Shown piece by piece: positions 12,068 to 25,685 of a stretch of DNA of 64,000 nt. The DNA comes from Montifringilla adamsi (taxonomy: Eukaryota; Chordata; Aves; Passeriformes; Passeridae), in contig JAGGNK010010226.1 in assembly GCA_017590115.1 (NCBI GenBank), positions 4,995,732 through 5,059,731 on the forward strand, in the 5' to 3' direction. The position numbers and the translations under genes are program-made. Under the pieces are notes generated by a model. The model did no database searches, was not told where the DNA came from, and was given only the letters and a program-made list of their open reading frames with translations. The first letter of the stretch is position 1; each line of letters opens with the position of its first letter.

Positions 12068-12128
12068 ATGCGGCTGAAGCCCGGCGCGCTCCTGCGCTTC
12101 TACAGCCTCTGCGGGATCCTCGTACAAG
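12068..12128 (+). CDS. CADM2: CADM2 first coding exon (signal peptide start), partial gene
   Basis: CADM2 (SynCAM2, Necl-3, IGSF4D) is a type I membrane adhesion protein of neurons and glia, with a signal peptide, three Ig domains, one transmembrane helix and a short cytoplasmic tail with a PDZ-binding end. This exon encodes 20 residues, MRLKPGALLRFYSLCGILVQ, plus one base of codon 21. I recognise the family pattern LRFYSxCGxLxQ at the start of human CADM2, which also begins with a basic n-region and short hydrophobic core. The exon ends CAAG followed by GT at 12129, a phase-1 junction that fits the G or A residue following Q in the known isoforms. The ATG has A at -3 (12065) but C at +4. The frame is open upstream to an ATG at 11465, but only the 12068 start gives a signal peptide. 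No other CADM2 exon is recognisable in the window. The identification rests on one short exon plus its CpG-island setting and the long following intron. Confidence 0.88.
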
Positions 12129-13619
12129 GTACCGCCTCCTCCCCACCCCTGCCCCACGCGCGGGGAGGGAGCGACGCCGGGGGGGTACCGCTGCGGCCCG
12201 GGGCATCCCAGATTTCCCCCCCGCCCCACTCCTGACCCGCTCCCTCCCTCTCCCCTCTCCCGGCTTCCCCCCCTCGCCGTGCGCCCCCAGCCTCCCGCTC
12301 GGGTAGCGCTATCCAGCGCTGAAGCGCCGCACGGCTGTTAACCCTTCCTGCCCTTCCCTCGCCAGTCTCTTCCCGCCCTCCTTCGCCCTCCTCGCTTCTT
12401 CCCCCACCTACCCCTCACCCCGCCGCCGCCAGCCGCTCGCCGACCCCCGCAGCCGCCCCGCGACTGGCCGTCACCTCCTCGCCCGCCCGCCCGCCGCGAA
12501 CGTGCCCCCGAAAGTGCGAGTGCAGCCGCAGCAGCGGCGTGTGCGCTGCAACAACATCCCGGGGAAACGTGCGGGCTCCAGCCGTGCCCCCCCGGCGGGG
12601 GGCGGCGGGATGGGGGGTGCCCGCGCCTCGCTGCGCCGCCGCCGCCGGGAGTGCGTGTCTGTGTGTGAGGCATCAAATGTGCACGTAGGGTAATCGGATG
12701 AGCCTGGGGTTGAGCGGCGGATCCCTTCGCCATCCTGCTCCAGGCGGCTCATCCTGCAGCTAGTTTCCAGACTGGATGTATTCCCCTCTCCCTCCTCCCC
12801 GCCGCCGCTCCCCGCCGTTCCCGTTATCCGGCCAAGTGGGATGGAGCGGCCGCCGCGCAGGGAAGCCCCGCGACGCGCTGCGAGGTGACCGCCCGCCGCG
12901 GCCGCCTGCGGGGAGCCTCCCGCACACCTCTCCCGCTCCGGCGGGAGCCGAGCCGGCAGCCAAGCCCGCTGCGCTGCGCTGCCGCCGGGAGTTTGTCCCC
13001 TCGCTCCCAGAGCGGCCCTCCGGCCACCCGCTCGGCGGGGACCCCACGGTGCGAGGCGGCGGGCGGGAGCGGGCGGCGGCCCCGGCCCGGCGGGTGCGGA
13101 GGGGGCCGGGAGCCACCCCGCTGCAACTCGCTGGCGGACCTCCGGGAGGATGCGGGGCATCTCCCAGCCCTTCCCTCGCTCGGCGTGCGGGGTGTTTCGG
13201 TGTGGGAAGGAGAAGCGAAGAGTCGATTAAACTAAGTGGCCTTGTAGGTTTTGGTTTTTTTTTTTTTTTCCTTCTATTTGCCCCCCCGCTCGCCTCCGTC
13301 ATGCCATTTCACGTCAAGTTTAATACATTTCGCGTTTCACATGGCTGCGTCATGTGTCGGGCGATCTCTCCGGAGGGAGCCGCGGCTGGCAGCCCGGAGC
13401 AGGGGCACCGGCAGCCGCCCGGGTTCCCGAAACACGGGAGCCTCACCCCCTGCCATCCCCATCGCCCAGACACCCCCGAGTGCCCCCGCTCCACCTCGCG
13501 GGGAAGTTCCCGGCCGAGGATGCGAGAAGGAATGGGAGGGGAAGGGAGTGCGCTGGGCAGCCGCGAAGGACGGGTCCGTCGGGCGGATTATTTGTATTCT
13601 TTCCCGATGTTTATGGGTT

Positions 13620-13705
13620 GCCCGGTACGTCACAGCACAAGGAGCTGCTGTGTTGGTGCTATACAGGATTATTTATGGGGGCATGTGCAGCGCGCTGCAC
13701 CTGGG
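13620..13705 (+). promoter_or_regulatory. Possible regulatory patch: CRE-like half site, A/T motif and 16-bp palindrome
   Basis: At the intronic edge of the CpG island, TACGTCAC (13626-13633) resembles a CREB/ATF half site. GATTATTTATGGG follows near 13668. A perfect 16-base palindrome, GTGCAGCGCGCTGCAC, lies at 13685-13700 and overlaps a CACCTG E-box (13698-13703). The motifs are visible; that they act together as an intronic enhancer is inference. Confidence 0.35.
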
Positions 13706-15215
13706 GGCTGGCTCCTCTCTGCCTTTTACATTTCCCTGTGAATTGTCAATTCATTGCCCTGCAACGGAGCTGGGGGTGGGAAGCCTCTGGACTGACTTTC
13801 TGTCACCAATAAAATCGGGGTTGCTGCTGGAGGAGGAGGATTTGATCTTTCCTAAGATGCAATCAGCCGCATTCAGCGCGGCGCAGCTTTAAGAGTAAAC
13901 CAGTGATTAAAAACAGTGATGTCTTTCACTGCAGTTTAGAGAGCGTGCCAGGCAGAATGTAACTCTGTGAACTGCATCAGGTAAAAAACGTGTTGCAAAG
14001 AAATGGGGTGTAGTGCAAAATCTGACTGTGACTGTGTGAAAATAACCAGATTGGGCCTGTCCTTGCAGATGGGGAAAAGTGATGCCTAACACATTACCCA
14101 TCTTGCCCTCTGCATGTGTAAAACATCTCCCCTCTCTTCCGTTTCTCACACAATTATTTTTTCAGCTCCTGATTAAAACTTCAATCAGAAATACTTAGGC
14201 TCTCTGTGTACCACACTTCAGCAGAGCGTTCTTTCAAGGGGATGTAACGAACCTGTAACACTCAGGCAGAAGTGAGAGGAAGTAATTTCTCCAACCCTTA
14301 TTTCCTGAGGTAAAGGAGAATGGAGGAGATGAATAAATATATTCCAATAGACTGTCCTCAGTGGCAGCTGTATCCAACAGAATATCAAATCCCTTCAATC
14401 CACCTTAAAGTGCAACTTCATAAATGTTGTTTTGTTAGTTTCTGCCATTTATTTTGACAGAAGTAGCAGACACAGTTACCATTAGACACATTTCTTGTTG
14501 ATAGCTTAATAGCTGCATTTAAAAGTAGTTTTTCCTTTGGCTTGATTTACTTCCCCAAACTGTATTGTGAAGTGGCTCAATGGATTTATTAGATTCCTCC
14601 AATTTTTTGTTTGTGGGCCATGGGACATGCAGTTTTTTCTGTCAGCTCTGATGGGAATAACGTCTTTGTCCTGAGGATCTGAAGCACTCCTGAACTGTAA
14701 TTACTGATGGTTTCTGATGGTGAAACTGAACCTAATTAAAGACAAGGTGACAAAGAGTCAAGCTGACATGTGTCCTGTATGGAAGTTTGCCTTTCTGGCA
14801 AGATCTGTGGGGAGATTTGCTTAAGGAATCTGTCCAGACTATTGATGAAGCATCAGCTGAGGGAAGAGGACATAGAATAATGCTTCTCAGCTTGTGCATG
14901 GAATAGCATTAGCAGCAAGCAGTCCCTTCAGAGAGGAGGCAAACAAGAAGTAAAAGAGCCCAGTGTCAGCTGCTTGCTGTGAAAAGGGAGCCACGGAGGT
15001 GGGAGAGGGAGTAATAACATGTGGAGCTGGGAAGCAGTTTGTCAGCTGAGTTCAGGGGTGGTATTCCTCTGCTCTGCCTTCTCCAGTGTTTGCTGTGAAA
15101 ATAGTGGGATCTCTGGCTGCTGCTGTTCTTAACTTGAGCACTGTAATGAGCCTGGAGTACATAAATGATGTCCCGGGGGGGTTAACCTGTTATTTATGTT
15201 TACAGACAGCCTTGC

Positions 15216-15237
15216 TTTTTTTTTTTTTTTTTTTTTT
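15216..15237 (+). repeat. T tract
   Basis: Twenty-two T residues followed by CTTTC-type sequence; probably a slippage-prone homopolymer. Confidence 0.9.
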
Positions 15238-18200
15238 CTTTCTGTTCTGCTTGTCTTTTTACTTCATGAATGTAGTCTTAGACAAAATTTAACAGTTGTA
15301 CGGGGGGCATGTTTTTAAAATAACTCAAGTGCTTCATCTGTGCTTTTTTTATGCAACCTGACGGGTAAGGTCGTTATTGTCAAGAGTCGCCACGTGAGAA
15401 ACTGTTACAATAAAAATAGTTCTGCTGGATTCATAGGATACAGATACAGGTTAGGATTATCCTGGAATTGTAGCTGCTGTAGCCCCCTGCTGTGTGATAA
15501 TGCAAATGGCATCTAATGCCTTAATGTGCTCGGCTCAGAGAAGGCACTGGGTAGTGCCATGTGTGGGAGCAAACGATCCATTTCCAAGATTTTGCCAACA
15601 CTGGACAAATCTTCTCAGTGCGGTTGCTTCAGACACTTCAAATGTGTGCAACCTGTCTACTAATGAAAGTTATGTCGGGACTCTTTAATTTGTCAGAAAC
15701 TGTGGCCACTGATGCAACAAATCAGCCAAGACAGGTAATTGCTTGTGGGTGAGACTCTTTTCATTAGCCTGGATCTGTTACAAGCAGAATAAAAAAACCT
15801 GCAAACAAACCTGGACAAACATGGATATGACTACTTACGAGATCGTCTAAGCTGATTTAAGATGAAGTTGTTTCACATTACTCAATATCTTGTGTATTTA
15901 GACCTTGTTTTGAATTTTCAGTTGGATTTCTGTTAGCAAAACCTTGGCAACCCAAGGCTGCCTGCACAGGGGTTGTCTTGACAGCTAAGTGTTCATATGC
16001 TAATACAGTGTACAGCCAGTCAAATGCATGGAGTTTTAATTCTGTAGGTACTGTGAGGGCATACACAATTACATAATAAAAGACAGTAGTTTTAGTACAG
16101 TCTCTTTTATACACAATTTGAAATATAAAATTTTTCACTTTACTTGATGGTGTCTGTCTTTATAGGACTTCCATCAATCTAATGAGGGCTTGGTAGGCTT
16201 ATTAGCTGCTTAGTTCTCGGCTAGTTCATATTTTATGAATTATTTTGCTTGATTTCTTCATGACTTTTTATTGTTAGTCATTCCATAGTGGTTCTGGTTT
16301 AAAACATGAAGTAACTAAAAAATCCAGATTCCCATTGATGCTGCCCCACAACTTCCCTGTGGAGTACATGAATAGGGATTACTCACTCAAATATTTATCA
16401 CTCTGGCACTCAGTTTATCAAATTTCTCCCATGCAATCAACAGTAAACAGTTTTGAAGTTTGTCACCAAAGAAGTAACTCCATGGAAGTGCTGATCAACA
16501 GAAGCACCTCTGCTGAAGCAAATACATTTGTCTTTTTTCTTGTCTACTTTCCTGTTAGTTTTGTTCTTCTTTTTAAAAGAATTTTATTTCAGAAATGTAG
16601 AACAGTGAATCTGCCTCTGCTTTCAAGTTTACTTGTCAGTTGCAATTCCATGATAATGTACTACAAATGTCTCTAAGTTATAGTTTATTATTACAGAAGC
16701 TTTAGCTCTTATAATTAGCTTTCTCATCCCTCTGGCCTGATCCTACTATTGACAAAAAGTGTTGAATGAGATTACCCTTACTCTTTCTACCAAAGAATTA
16801 TTCTCTTAATAGGAGTTATTCTCTTAATATTGCTATGTAAATTGAAGCTTGGATTTTGAGGTGGTTTTGATTTTTTTTTTCCTTTTTCTCTCCTGTGCAT
16901 TACAAATGTTGGTTAAGTAACTGGTAACAGCAGTTATGTATGGTATGGACGTGGACATCAGGTGCTTGCCAAAAAGAACAGCAGTATAACCAACCAGAAT
17001 GTGGTTGACTGAGCTAGAACAGTGACTCCCTCTCCATCTTACACTTAAAAATGTAGAAATGGGAGATGTTGTCCTTGTCCTCTTAATGCCTTCTCCAAGA
17101 GAAAGAAGGATTACTTCAATTTTGTTTTAATTGAGTTGAACAGCAGGCAGAAACTCCCAAAAGTTTGGGCCTCTCAAAACAATGCAGGATCTTCTGTAGA
17201 GAGATTGCCAGACATGCTTTTTAAAATACACATCCTAAAACAAATGCAGAATGGTAAAACTATTAGACACAGTTTAGTGTATGTATCCTCTGGGATTGCA
17301 TCGATATTAAGTATGATCTTAATGAGCATATCCCTTCTTCCCAAGGAGTTCTTGAGGTGTGTTTGAAAGGAAGAAAGGCAAATATCACGTTCCAGTGGCA
17401 AGAAATAAATTGTAAAATCATGATTTCTCTCAGGAATTTGCCCTTGAGCAATTATCCTTCTACATAATGGAAACATTTTGGAAAGAACTGAGTATTTTCA
17501 GAAATGAATGTGGGTGTCTTTGCAAGGGTCCTTAATGTTGTGGGCTTCTTTTTTTGTTTGCTTTTGGTTTTTGGTTGGTTTTTTTTTTTTTTTTCCCTTT
17601 TTTTTCCTCTGAACCTATTTCAGGATCTTTTCCCTTCATTTTATAAATGAAAATTAAAGAAAAAGCCCAAATGTTTGCAGTTTCTTTTATGTTAATGCAT
17701 ACTAAGCTCAGGATGGGTGCTTTAAATATCAATGTATAAGCCACTATCGTAATAGCATCTTAAGGGGGTTGAAAGAAGGAGAGAACATTTATTTCAGGGA
17801 CAAAACACTGGGGGCTGTGTAGCTGTTCTTCTAGTGCTCTCCTTTAATGCTGGAATTTGGTGTGTAGGACTTCTTAGCATGTGGAACTCAGAACAGCTAC
17901 AGAGGGGTTAGTGAACAATGTAGGTGGTTTGTCTACCTGTTTTCCCATCTCCTTTCCCTTTAATCTGTAAATGTGAGGAAAAAAATTATCATACTTACAT
18001 CCTTTTCTATCATTTCATTTGCAAAATAGAGACATTGGGACCTTTTTAAGTCTTATTTAGGAATGCTTTTGCTGTCTTGACAAGTTTAGGATTTTTGAGG
18101 GAAAGACAATTTCCTCCCAACAGTGAGTTGTGTTTACTGGTTTCTAGTTTAATCAAATGGTTTTTGGAGAGTGTGAGTGCTTTTTATAACTTTTGCATTT

Positions 18201-21200
18201 AAAGTAGCAGCAAATCAATTTTAATATAGTTTTACATTGCTATGACTTCATGCATTCATCTTTTTTTCTGGTTCGTAATACTCAATTTAGATTTATCCTT
18301 TTTTTTTTTTCTAAATAGCTAATAAAGATTATTAACTGTCCATAGGCAGCTGCTCTTCAGTTTCAGAAAAAATAATTATAGTGTATGTTCCTCCATTCAA
18401 ACCCCTAAAGTTCTTTCAGAGCTGAAAATTTTGCTGTATAAGTTTTGTTCGTGTGGAGATACATTCCTGAACCACTCTACAGCTTTTCCTTTGTTTCATG
18501 AATGGGGTTGGCAAGGTTTAGGTTTTTTGTAAAACAGCATGTGTCATCACATATCCAGTACGGAGGTTGTTTAAATAGCTTTGATATTCCCTCTATCATT
18601 ATCTTTGTGTAAGCAGTTTGTTGGGAAGGATAGTGCAGGAGAGATTGTTTTCTTACGTTAGAGGTAAAAATATCCTGGTGATATTTTAAACCTCTTATAT
18701 GCCACAGTATTAATCAAACAACGGTTATAATCGTGGTAATTCAATTACTAAACCTTAAGTGAAGGAACCAGAGTCTGCTGCTACATGCAAAAAATATCTG
18801 TGACCACTTATGAAGATGCAGTTACACCTTTATCATCAATATATGATGCACTCCATTATTGCTGCTGCTTCTGGCAGAAGCTGAGTAGGCAGTGCAGCTG
18901 TACAGACCCACTGGAGTCTTAAAACTCTTTGTTTTTTCCCCAAGTTCAGCACTGGAGATTCAAGAACTGCCACTGACTGACAGCTCTGAAGAGAGTAAGA
19001 CCAAATTACTTCACAGCAGCAGTTGTAGTAGGCATAGGCACTGTGGTATTTTCTGTCTGTTCAGATATTTATCCTAAACTGACCTACATCTGCTGGATTA
19101 ACAGTGTAGCTTGACCTGCTTTTATTCCTGCTATGCTGTAAGGCAGAAAGGCTGTTCTGGTTAGTCCCTAACCAGGGGAAAAGCTGTACTAGTTGAAGCA
19201 GAAACAATCAAATTTATTTTAATTAAAAGATTGTAAAAAGTATGTTCTAGCATCAAATTCATTTCATATTTATCCCTTTGAAAGTTTTTTTTTTTCTTCC
19301 CTGATTGTCATTATGTTTTTATATGTGAAGTTAAAATCTTGACATGCTAGTTGGTGCTTTATTGTGGTACACTGAAGAACAGTGAAGAATTCTCCATTGA
19401 TTTGCTCAGTTTATACAGAGAAAGTAAGACTTAATTTGATAAATGAAAGCACTTATTTTCGCTCTTGAATTTATTTCAACCAAATGAGATTTTTTATGTC
19501 TTCAGATACACAAAAACATTGAACTGCAGCCATTTGCAAACTGGCGAGTAAATGCAGTGATTAGAAATATTACTCACTAAACTGATTACTAATCAAGGAT
19601 TAACAAAGTATCCCAAATCTGTGACAGGTCATCAAATGGTATAACATATTGAAGTATTCCATTTATATGAATTCTTTTGTTAGCAATTAAGATAATAGTA
19701 GTGAGAATGAAAGAACTTCTTGTCTTTGGAGGATACCTTAAGTGGCTAACATGCCACTTTTGAAATTACATGTGAAGCATCTTCTTGGCATTGCAGTTTT
19801 CTCTTAACTTTACAGATATTTAACTTTTCCATTGCAGGTTTCTAATAATGTTACTGATGCCTTCAGTAACTGATGCCCTTGAATTTTAACTTAAAACCAA
19901 TTGTAGCAAAAATGGTAACACCTAACACTGAGGAGCTTTTCAGAACTTAAATATCAAGTCAGATAATTGACAGGACATTGTATATTTTAAAAAGTTTGTC
20001 TCATCTCTTGGTATAAAACCAAATTAGCAGTGAGTTACCTTTAAACACTGTATTTTCTCTGAAGGCTGGAGTCCTCAGGCTACATGTCTTAGGGCAAAAC
20101 TTGACTGCTGCTTATGTAAACACAGGCAAGATGGTGTGGTTTTGAACACAGGCAGGGTATAAGTAATGTAAGTATGGGTTAAAATTACTATTTGCCCATC
20201 TTCTGCAGAACTATTTGCCATTCTTCTTATTATATGGATTTTTTGTTAAGTATGTGGCATGTCACTCCTCAGTAAATGTAAAGTTTGTGGTTTACAGACT
20301 TCTGGTTAATGCTTCTTTTTGGTGTGTAAAATACAAAATTGGTTCTTAGAGTGAATAAATCTCATAAGTTCCTTAAATATTAGTCCTAAGCTCACATAAT
20401 TTCAGTACCTTCCCCATGAAATAAGCCTGAGATTTAGAATTAGACCAGAATAAAATTAAAATGTTTTCAGCTTCCTAAGCCATCTTTGTTTTGCAAATTA
20501 TAAACTATTACTGCTTTGCTGCATTCTGAATGGAGAATTTGGGAGCCACTGGGAAACCATATAATCAATAGAAATATATGGGCCATTTGTTTTTATTTAT
20601 GATAGATAAAAAACCTCACTGGCTTGTAGACTTATTTATGGGACTTCCACATGCTTAGCACGTAAGATTAATGTAATTTCAAAATAGCTTGGAATATAAC
20701 ATTGGTTTAAGAGACTCGGCTTTTATATATTTTGTGGAAGCAATGTCTGGGGGCAGGGGGAGGAGAAGAGTTCTTGAAAACAGTGGGGTTGTAGAATTTT
20801 GCAAGCTGTCTTTAGATTTTGAGTAAAAGAGTTATGCCAGATTTTGTACAGATCTGCTTTTGTCTGTTAGAAGTGATACTTCTGTTCTACAAAAGAACAA
20901 TTTCTTCCTGATCTGATGCAAAATGGAATAACAGGAAATCTGGATAAAGAAGGCAGTTGAACATGTGCTATGAAAGGTATTCTTCATTTACTGTGATATC
21001 TGTACCACAAGATTTGGAAGTGCAGATGCACTTAATGTTCATTAGACTATACCTGTTGCAAACTGAAATATACAAGAAATCCCAACAGGAAAACAGAATC
21101 TAGTAGTCTTTGTAATTTCAAGTAAACAAATGAAAAAAATTTGTTTAGAATTAATATAATAGGATTTTTTTTTCCTTTTAATTGGTTGAACTTTTTATAG

Positions 21201-24200
21201 AAAGTAAATATATCCAGAAGTAAATATCAAAATATGTGACTGGCTGGCCACAGATAAATGCAGATTAGTCTCCCTCTAGGCCTTGTCTGCACAGGATACC
21301 TGCCAATAAAAAAAAAAAAAAAAAGAAACCCAAAAATCTTCCTTTTTTTGCTTCTGCTTGCTGCTTCAAGACTTATGGTGAGGAAACAGCAGTAGCCCTG
21401 CTCTGTATGCATGAGGGATTTGCTTTCTTAAGATTGTGAGGATAAAGACCTCAAATTTGGATCCTGTCTAATCTGTTTACATTGATGTGTCAATTCTGCA
21501 AGGAGTGAGCTGTGCCAGGACAGCGCCTGGGTGTTCTTCACGGATGGTACATGGAGATGTGGTTGGAGGGAGCACAGGGCATGTGGAGAGCTCATTTTCT
21601 CTAGGAATGAAACATCCCTTCTGGAGTTGACACAGAAGCCTTTGCTGTGAAGGACCAAGACATCAGTGAAGATCCGGCTGGAAGAAGCCCTGTATGACTG
21701 CGGGTTTGCAGGAAGCAGAGGGACTTTTCACCTCTTCCCCTCTGCAGGAAATGGAATGAAACAAGTCAAGATTTTAGGGGAAGTGCATTCTGTAGAAGCT
21801 ATGAGAGGACATCCTTCTTCCTACTTTGAGGAGAGACTACCTGAGATGGATGTGATAGCAGGATTAGAATGATTTATTTTTTTCTTTTTTTTCTTTCTTT
21901 CTTTTTTTTTTTTTTAGTGGGAGTTTGGTTTAGTTTTATTTTTAATTCTTAGTGTTTTCTACCCACTACTTCTCTGCCTTCCTCAAATGTGTACTGACAG
22001 AGGTGAGGAGGAGAGCCAGCTGGAGTCAGTCCCTGGCACTGGAGCCTGCCTCCTGCCAGGGACACTGGTTTCAAATGCTTTTTACAAGGGTGGTCATAAA
22101 GCTCCAGTCTCTTTTGTCCATTCATCTGATTTTTTTGGTGTCAGCAAAACATGGAAGACTTCCTACAGGCATAAGTAGGACAGGGTAAATATGAGAGCTG
22201 AAAATACTTCAGAAGTCGCCATAGGAAAACCAGGAACTGAGATGAAATTTCTGCAGATTGGTACAAATGTACTGCATGAGAGCATTTCAGCGTAGCCCCA
22301 TTTAATTTTCCTCATTCTGAGTTAAGAGAAATCAATTGCTTGATTTGAGCATCTCATTGAAATGCAGCTAAAGCACTTTGTAGGTGCAGTTAACTCCCAT
22401 TTTCTCTCTAATGTTACAAGACAAGCCATTTCACTGTAGAATGCAGTGCGACCCAGAATACTCAAAGTATCAATGTCACTTGTGCTCTGTTTGAATTAAG
22501 AGGCTTACAGAAAAGATTCAGTGAAATGTATATGAGTATGAGAAATTGGAGTTGACTTATGAATATCAATGTCAAAACAGAAGATATCTTCAGAAATACT
22601 GTTCCACTGCTGTTATGTCCTCTTGATCTGAGTGAGAACTTAGGAAATCTAGCATGTCTAGAAAAATGGAGTAACTGCTCTCCATGTGTAGCACCGTGCT
22701 TGTCAAATTTAAACACTGGCAGCCACGCTACTACAATTTGGGTAAGATGTTTGAATAGTAGGAGTAGGCAGTTTCTTGGGTGCTGCTCTTGCCTCCTGGT
22801 AAACTTCGGGATTGTCCCAATCCAGCACTCATTCAATTCCCCTCTAAAAGGGGAATTTTTCACATGAAAACTTTCAGTTCAGCTAACACCTGAAATATCT
22901 ACCCCATTTCTAAAAGGCTTCTGCTGCTTGCAGAATAGAGAAGTAACTATGAAACAACTGGCCAAAAGTTTTTTTAAACACATTTCTGAGGCTCTGGGGC
23001 TGTCTGCATCATGAATATATTTTTTGTATCTGGAACATGTGGAACACTATCAAGTGTCAGACTATTGTACAGGGGAATCAATACAAACACAGTGTTTGGC
23101 TAAATTAGGGAAATAGTCCCAAGAGTAGAATTAAGAAAAGATGAGCAATCCATCCAGTGTTTCTGGTGCTTCAGAATAAGATTTGTATTATTGCAAGTCT
23201 CTGCCATTCTTGCATGTGCAAATTGTTTTTGATTTTTTTTTTCACAGTATAGCCTTGTAAAGCATCTATATCAGATGCTTTAATAACTCCTGACAAACTT
23301 GTTAGTATTGTTTCCTGTGGCAGTGTGACAGATTTTATTGCAGAATACACACGCATATGTGAATTTAGATTACAAAAATAAATCAGTGGATGATGATATT
23401 TGAAAACTTTTAAATAGAGAACTAGGTGGTGCTGTTCTTTCATCTTTGTTGCTTAGCTGAATTCTTAAGTATGGACTGAGAACACCAGGCTACTACTTTT
23501 CAAAAATTAATTTAGCTGTCTTAAATATTAGAAGAAGTGGTTGTTTCATATTTCATTGAGAATGCTACTTTAACAGCTAATAATGGCTCAATGCAACACT
23601 TTTTACTTCACGGAAAAGAACTTTTGCATTGAATGAATGGTGTAGTTTTATTCAGCCTGCTGATATACTGCCTTTTATTTTCAGTTCAAATGACTTTGGA
23701 GTTAATTCAAATAACTTTTTAGATTCAGTACTTGGTGTTATATTTAGCATTATTTGTTCTAATCAGTTTAACTTGTTTAGATGTGTGAACCTTTTTAATC
23801 CTTTTCCACTGTTGGTTTCTTAAACACTTGGGGACTAATTTGCTAACAGCACAATGAGATCATCAATAATTGCTGAAAGAAATTTGTTGTAATTCTGTAG
23901 TAGCAGTATATAAACCACAATTAATTAAACAAGAAAACCAATTTATTAAGTTTTATTCCATTTACAAAAAATATAAATTTTTAATCACTGTCTTGTCTCA
24001 GTGCCATTAATGCTGCAATAGGAATAGTGAAGCTAGATTATAATGAACTGCCTAAGAGCGAGATAGATTTGTTTTATTAGTGTTCAGTGTTGCAGCAGAA
24101 TAATAAATGTCTAATTAGACTCCAACTCCAGTATGTAGCACTCCGGTAGAGAGTGCCTCTCATTGACCACTGCTTAAACTCAAACGGTGAAAGAACAGAT

Positions 24201-25685
24201 GGAAGATAAAGAAATAAGGGGAAAATGTACTTCTGCACTGAAAAAGAAATGAAAATGTGTTCTGGCTAGGTCAGAGTTTTAAATGTGTTTGCTCTAAGTA
24301 TGTAATTACTTATTCGAAAAATAAGCTGCAGCTGTTAATGGAGGCGTGTGAAAACTTTTTTCGTGGAATTTGTTTCCCCTATTCCTTCTATAGTGCTGGA
24401 ATCTCAAACAGAAATTTGGGTTTGTACTTTATGCTTAATTATAAACAATCAAAAAATGCTTTTACTTAACACAAATTAGAGATTTAGTTAAATATTCAAA
24501 TCATACCCATACAATTGGAAATTCATATCTACCAATGTTAAAATCAACAATTCATTTTATGTTGATTTTTGTGAGATTTTAGTGTCATCAAAGTAGCTAT
24601 TCCAATGTTCGAAAAGCAACAAAAGATGTTTCAATTTATTTCTGGAAACAGGAAAGAAACCCAAAGCAACTCCAATTCACAAAGAATTTTTTAAAAATCT
24701 CTTTTTATTCCTGACAAGCAAATACTCTTAGCCTTGAAGCAGGAGTCACATTTATTATGCTCTGTGTGGTAATGGACTTTGTACAGTGTTTTTTGTTTTA
24801 ATTTTTACCTTTAAAAACTACTAATAAAAAGTCACTGCCAGAGTTACTTTAGTTCTTAGCACTTGTGTATTGCAGAATTGCATCTCAGAGATAGTGGTCC
24901 AATTTGCATGGGTTAGCAGACTATTTACTTTTAAAAGGGGTGTGTTAATAGATTTATTGTTCCTAACTATAATTTGCTACAAGTGTGCAGAAGATTTCTG
25001 AATGCATATTGTAAATTTAAATTTATCAAACCAGCTACCTTCAGAAGTTTCTACCTTCTCCCACAGCCCATAGTTTGGCCTGCAGGTCAGCACATACTCA
25101 AAACTATTGCAAGTACTTAATTTTTACAGTATATTCCTCTTTTTCTGAGCAAGTGTTGGACCACTGAATCAAGTCATTCTATGTGCAAGTGTTCTCTTAG
25201 AGAAATATTTGACTGGAAAGAGAGAGAATTTATTATAAGTAGTTAATTCTTTTCAAGTGCTGTGATTCAAAACCACTAAAATTGATCATTTATGTACTGT
25301 GTTGGAAGTGGACTGTCAATAAACAAATGAAGGACCACTTATATATCTTTCTGCACCAGCCCACTCCTTTCAAAGCAGCTAAGCATGAGCATGTGAAGGA
25401 GTGAGGTGTTAGAACCGGAGCTGCTGCTGTTCCACTGATTTTTCTAAGTTGCAGATGCTATTTAAGAATCTAATTTAAGCCAGGTGCAGTGAAAATATCC
25501 TGTGATTTCTACAACATTCTGCAACACTCCAAAATAACTTTTAAAAAATAGATGCTCCTTGATCCTTAGATCTGAGGAAGAGAGAGGGATATTATTGTTT
25601 CAAAACAGAGGAAATGTGATTAAAATGGTCTTTATTTCTTTTGTTCTGCTTAGGTTCTGGGATTCACATTGATTCCAAAAGCATG

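Larger units (their letters stand above)
10880..13600 (+). promoter_or_regulatory. CADM2: CpG island promoter of CADM2
   Basis: A continuous stretch of very high G+C with frequent CpG stands out sharply from AT-rich, CpG-poor flanks. It spans the upstream region, the 5' UTR, coding exon 1 and about 1.5 kb of the first intron. No TATA box is visible near the likely start region. CCAAT and GC boxes suggest a dispersed, Sp/KLF- and NF-Y-type promoter with initiation somewhere between about 11.56 and 11.9 kb. The boundaries were set by eye. Several long open frames on both strands here are by-products of high GC. Confidence 0.88.
13601..25685. other. Intron 1 segment without recognisable elements
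   Basis: AT-rich sequence with T tracts (15216-15237 and about 17580-17594), an A tract (21308-21324) and TTTC-rich DNA near 21880-21915. A 14-bp motif TTATTCTCTTAATA is repeated near 16798-16830. No exon, RNA gene or clear mobile element was recognised; the largest open frame (22462-22863, minus, 133 codons) shows no family resemblance. Confidence 0.55.

Noticed and set aside
11279..12229. 316-codon open frame on the minus strand across the promoter and exon 1
   Set aside because: It lies in extremely GC-rich DNA where stops are rare, contains translated CCT and CGG tracts (Glu/Arg/Pro runs) and overlaps several other long frames. No domain is visible.
12776..13741. 321-codon open frame on the plus strand in the CpG island
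   Set aside because: Low-complexity Pro/Arg/Gly-rich translation with an F run from a T tract; it overlaps opposite-strand frames and lies after the CADM2 donor. A GC artefact.
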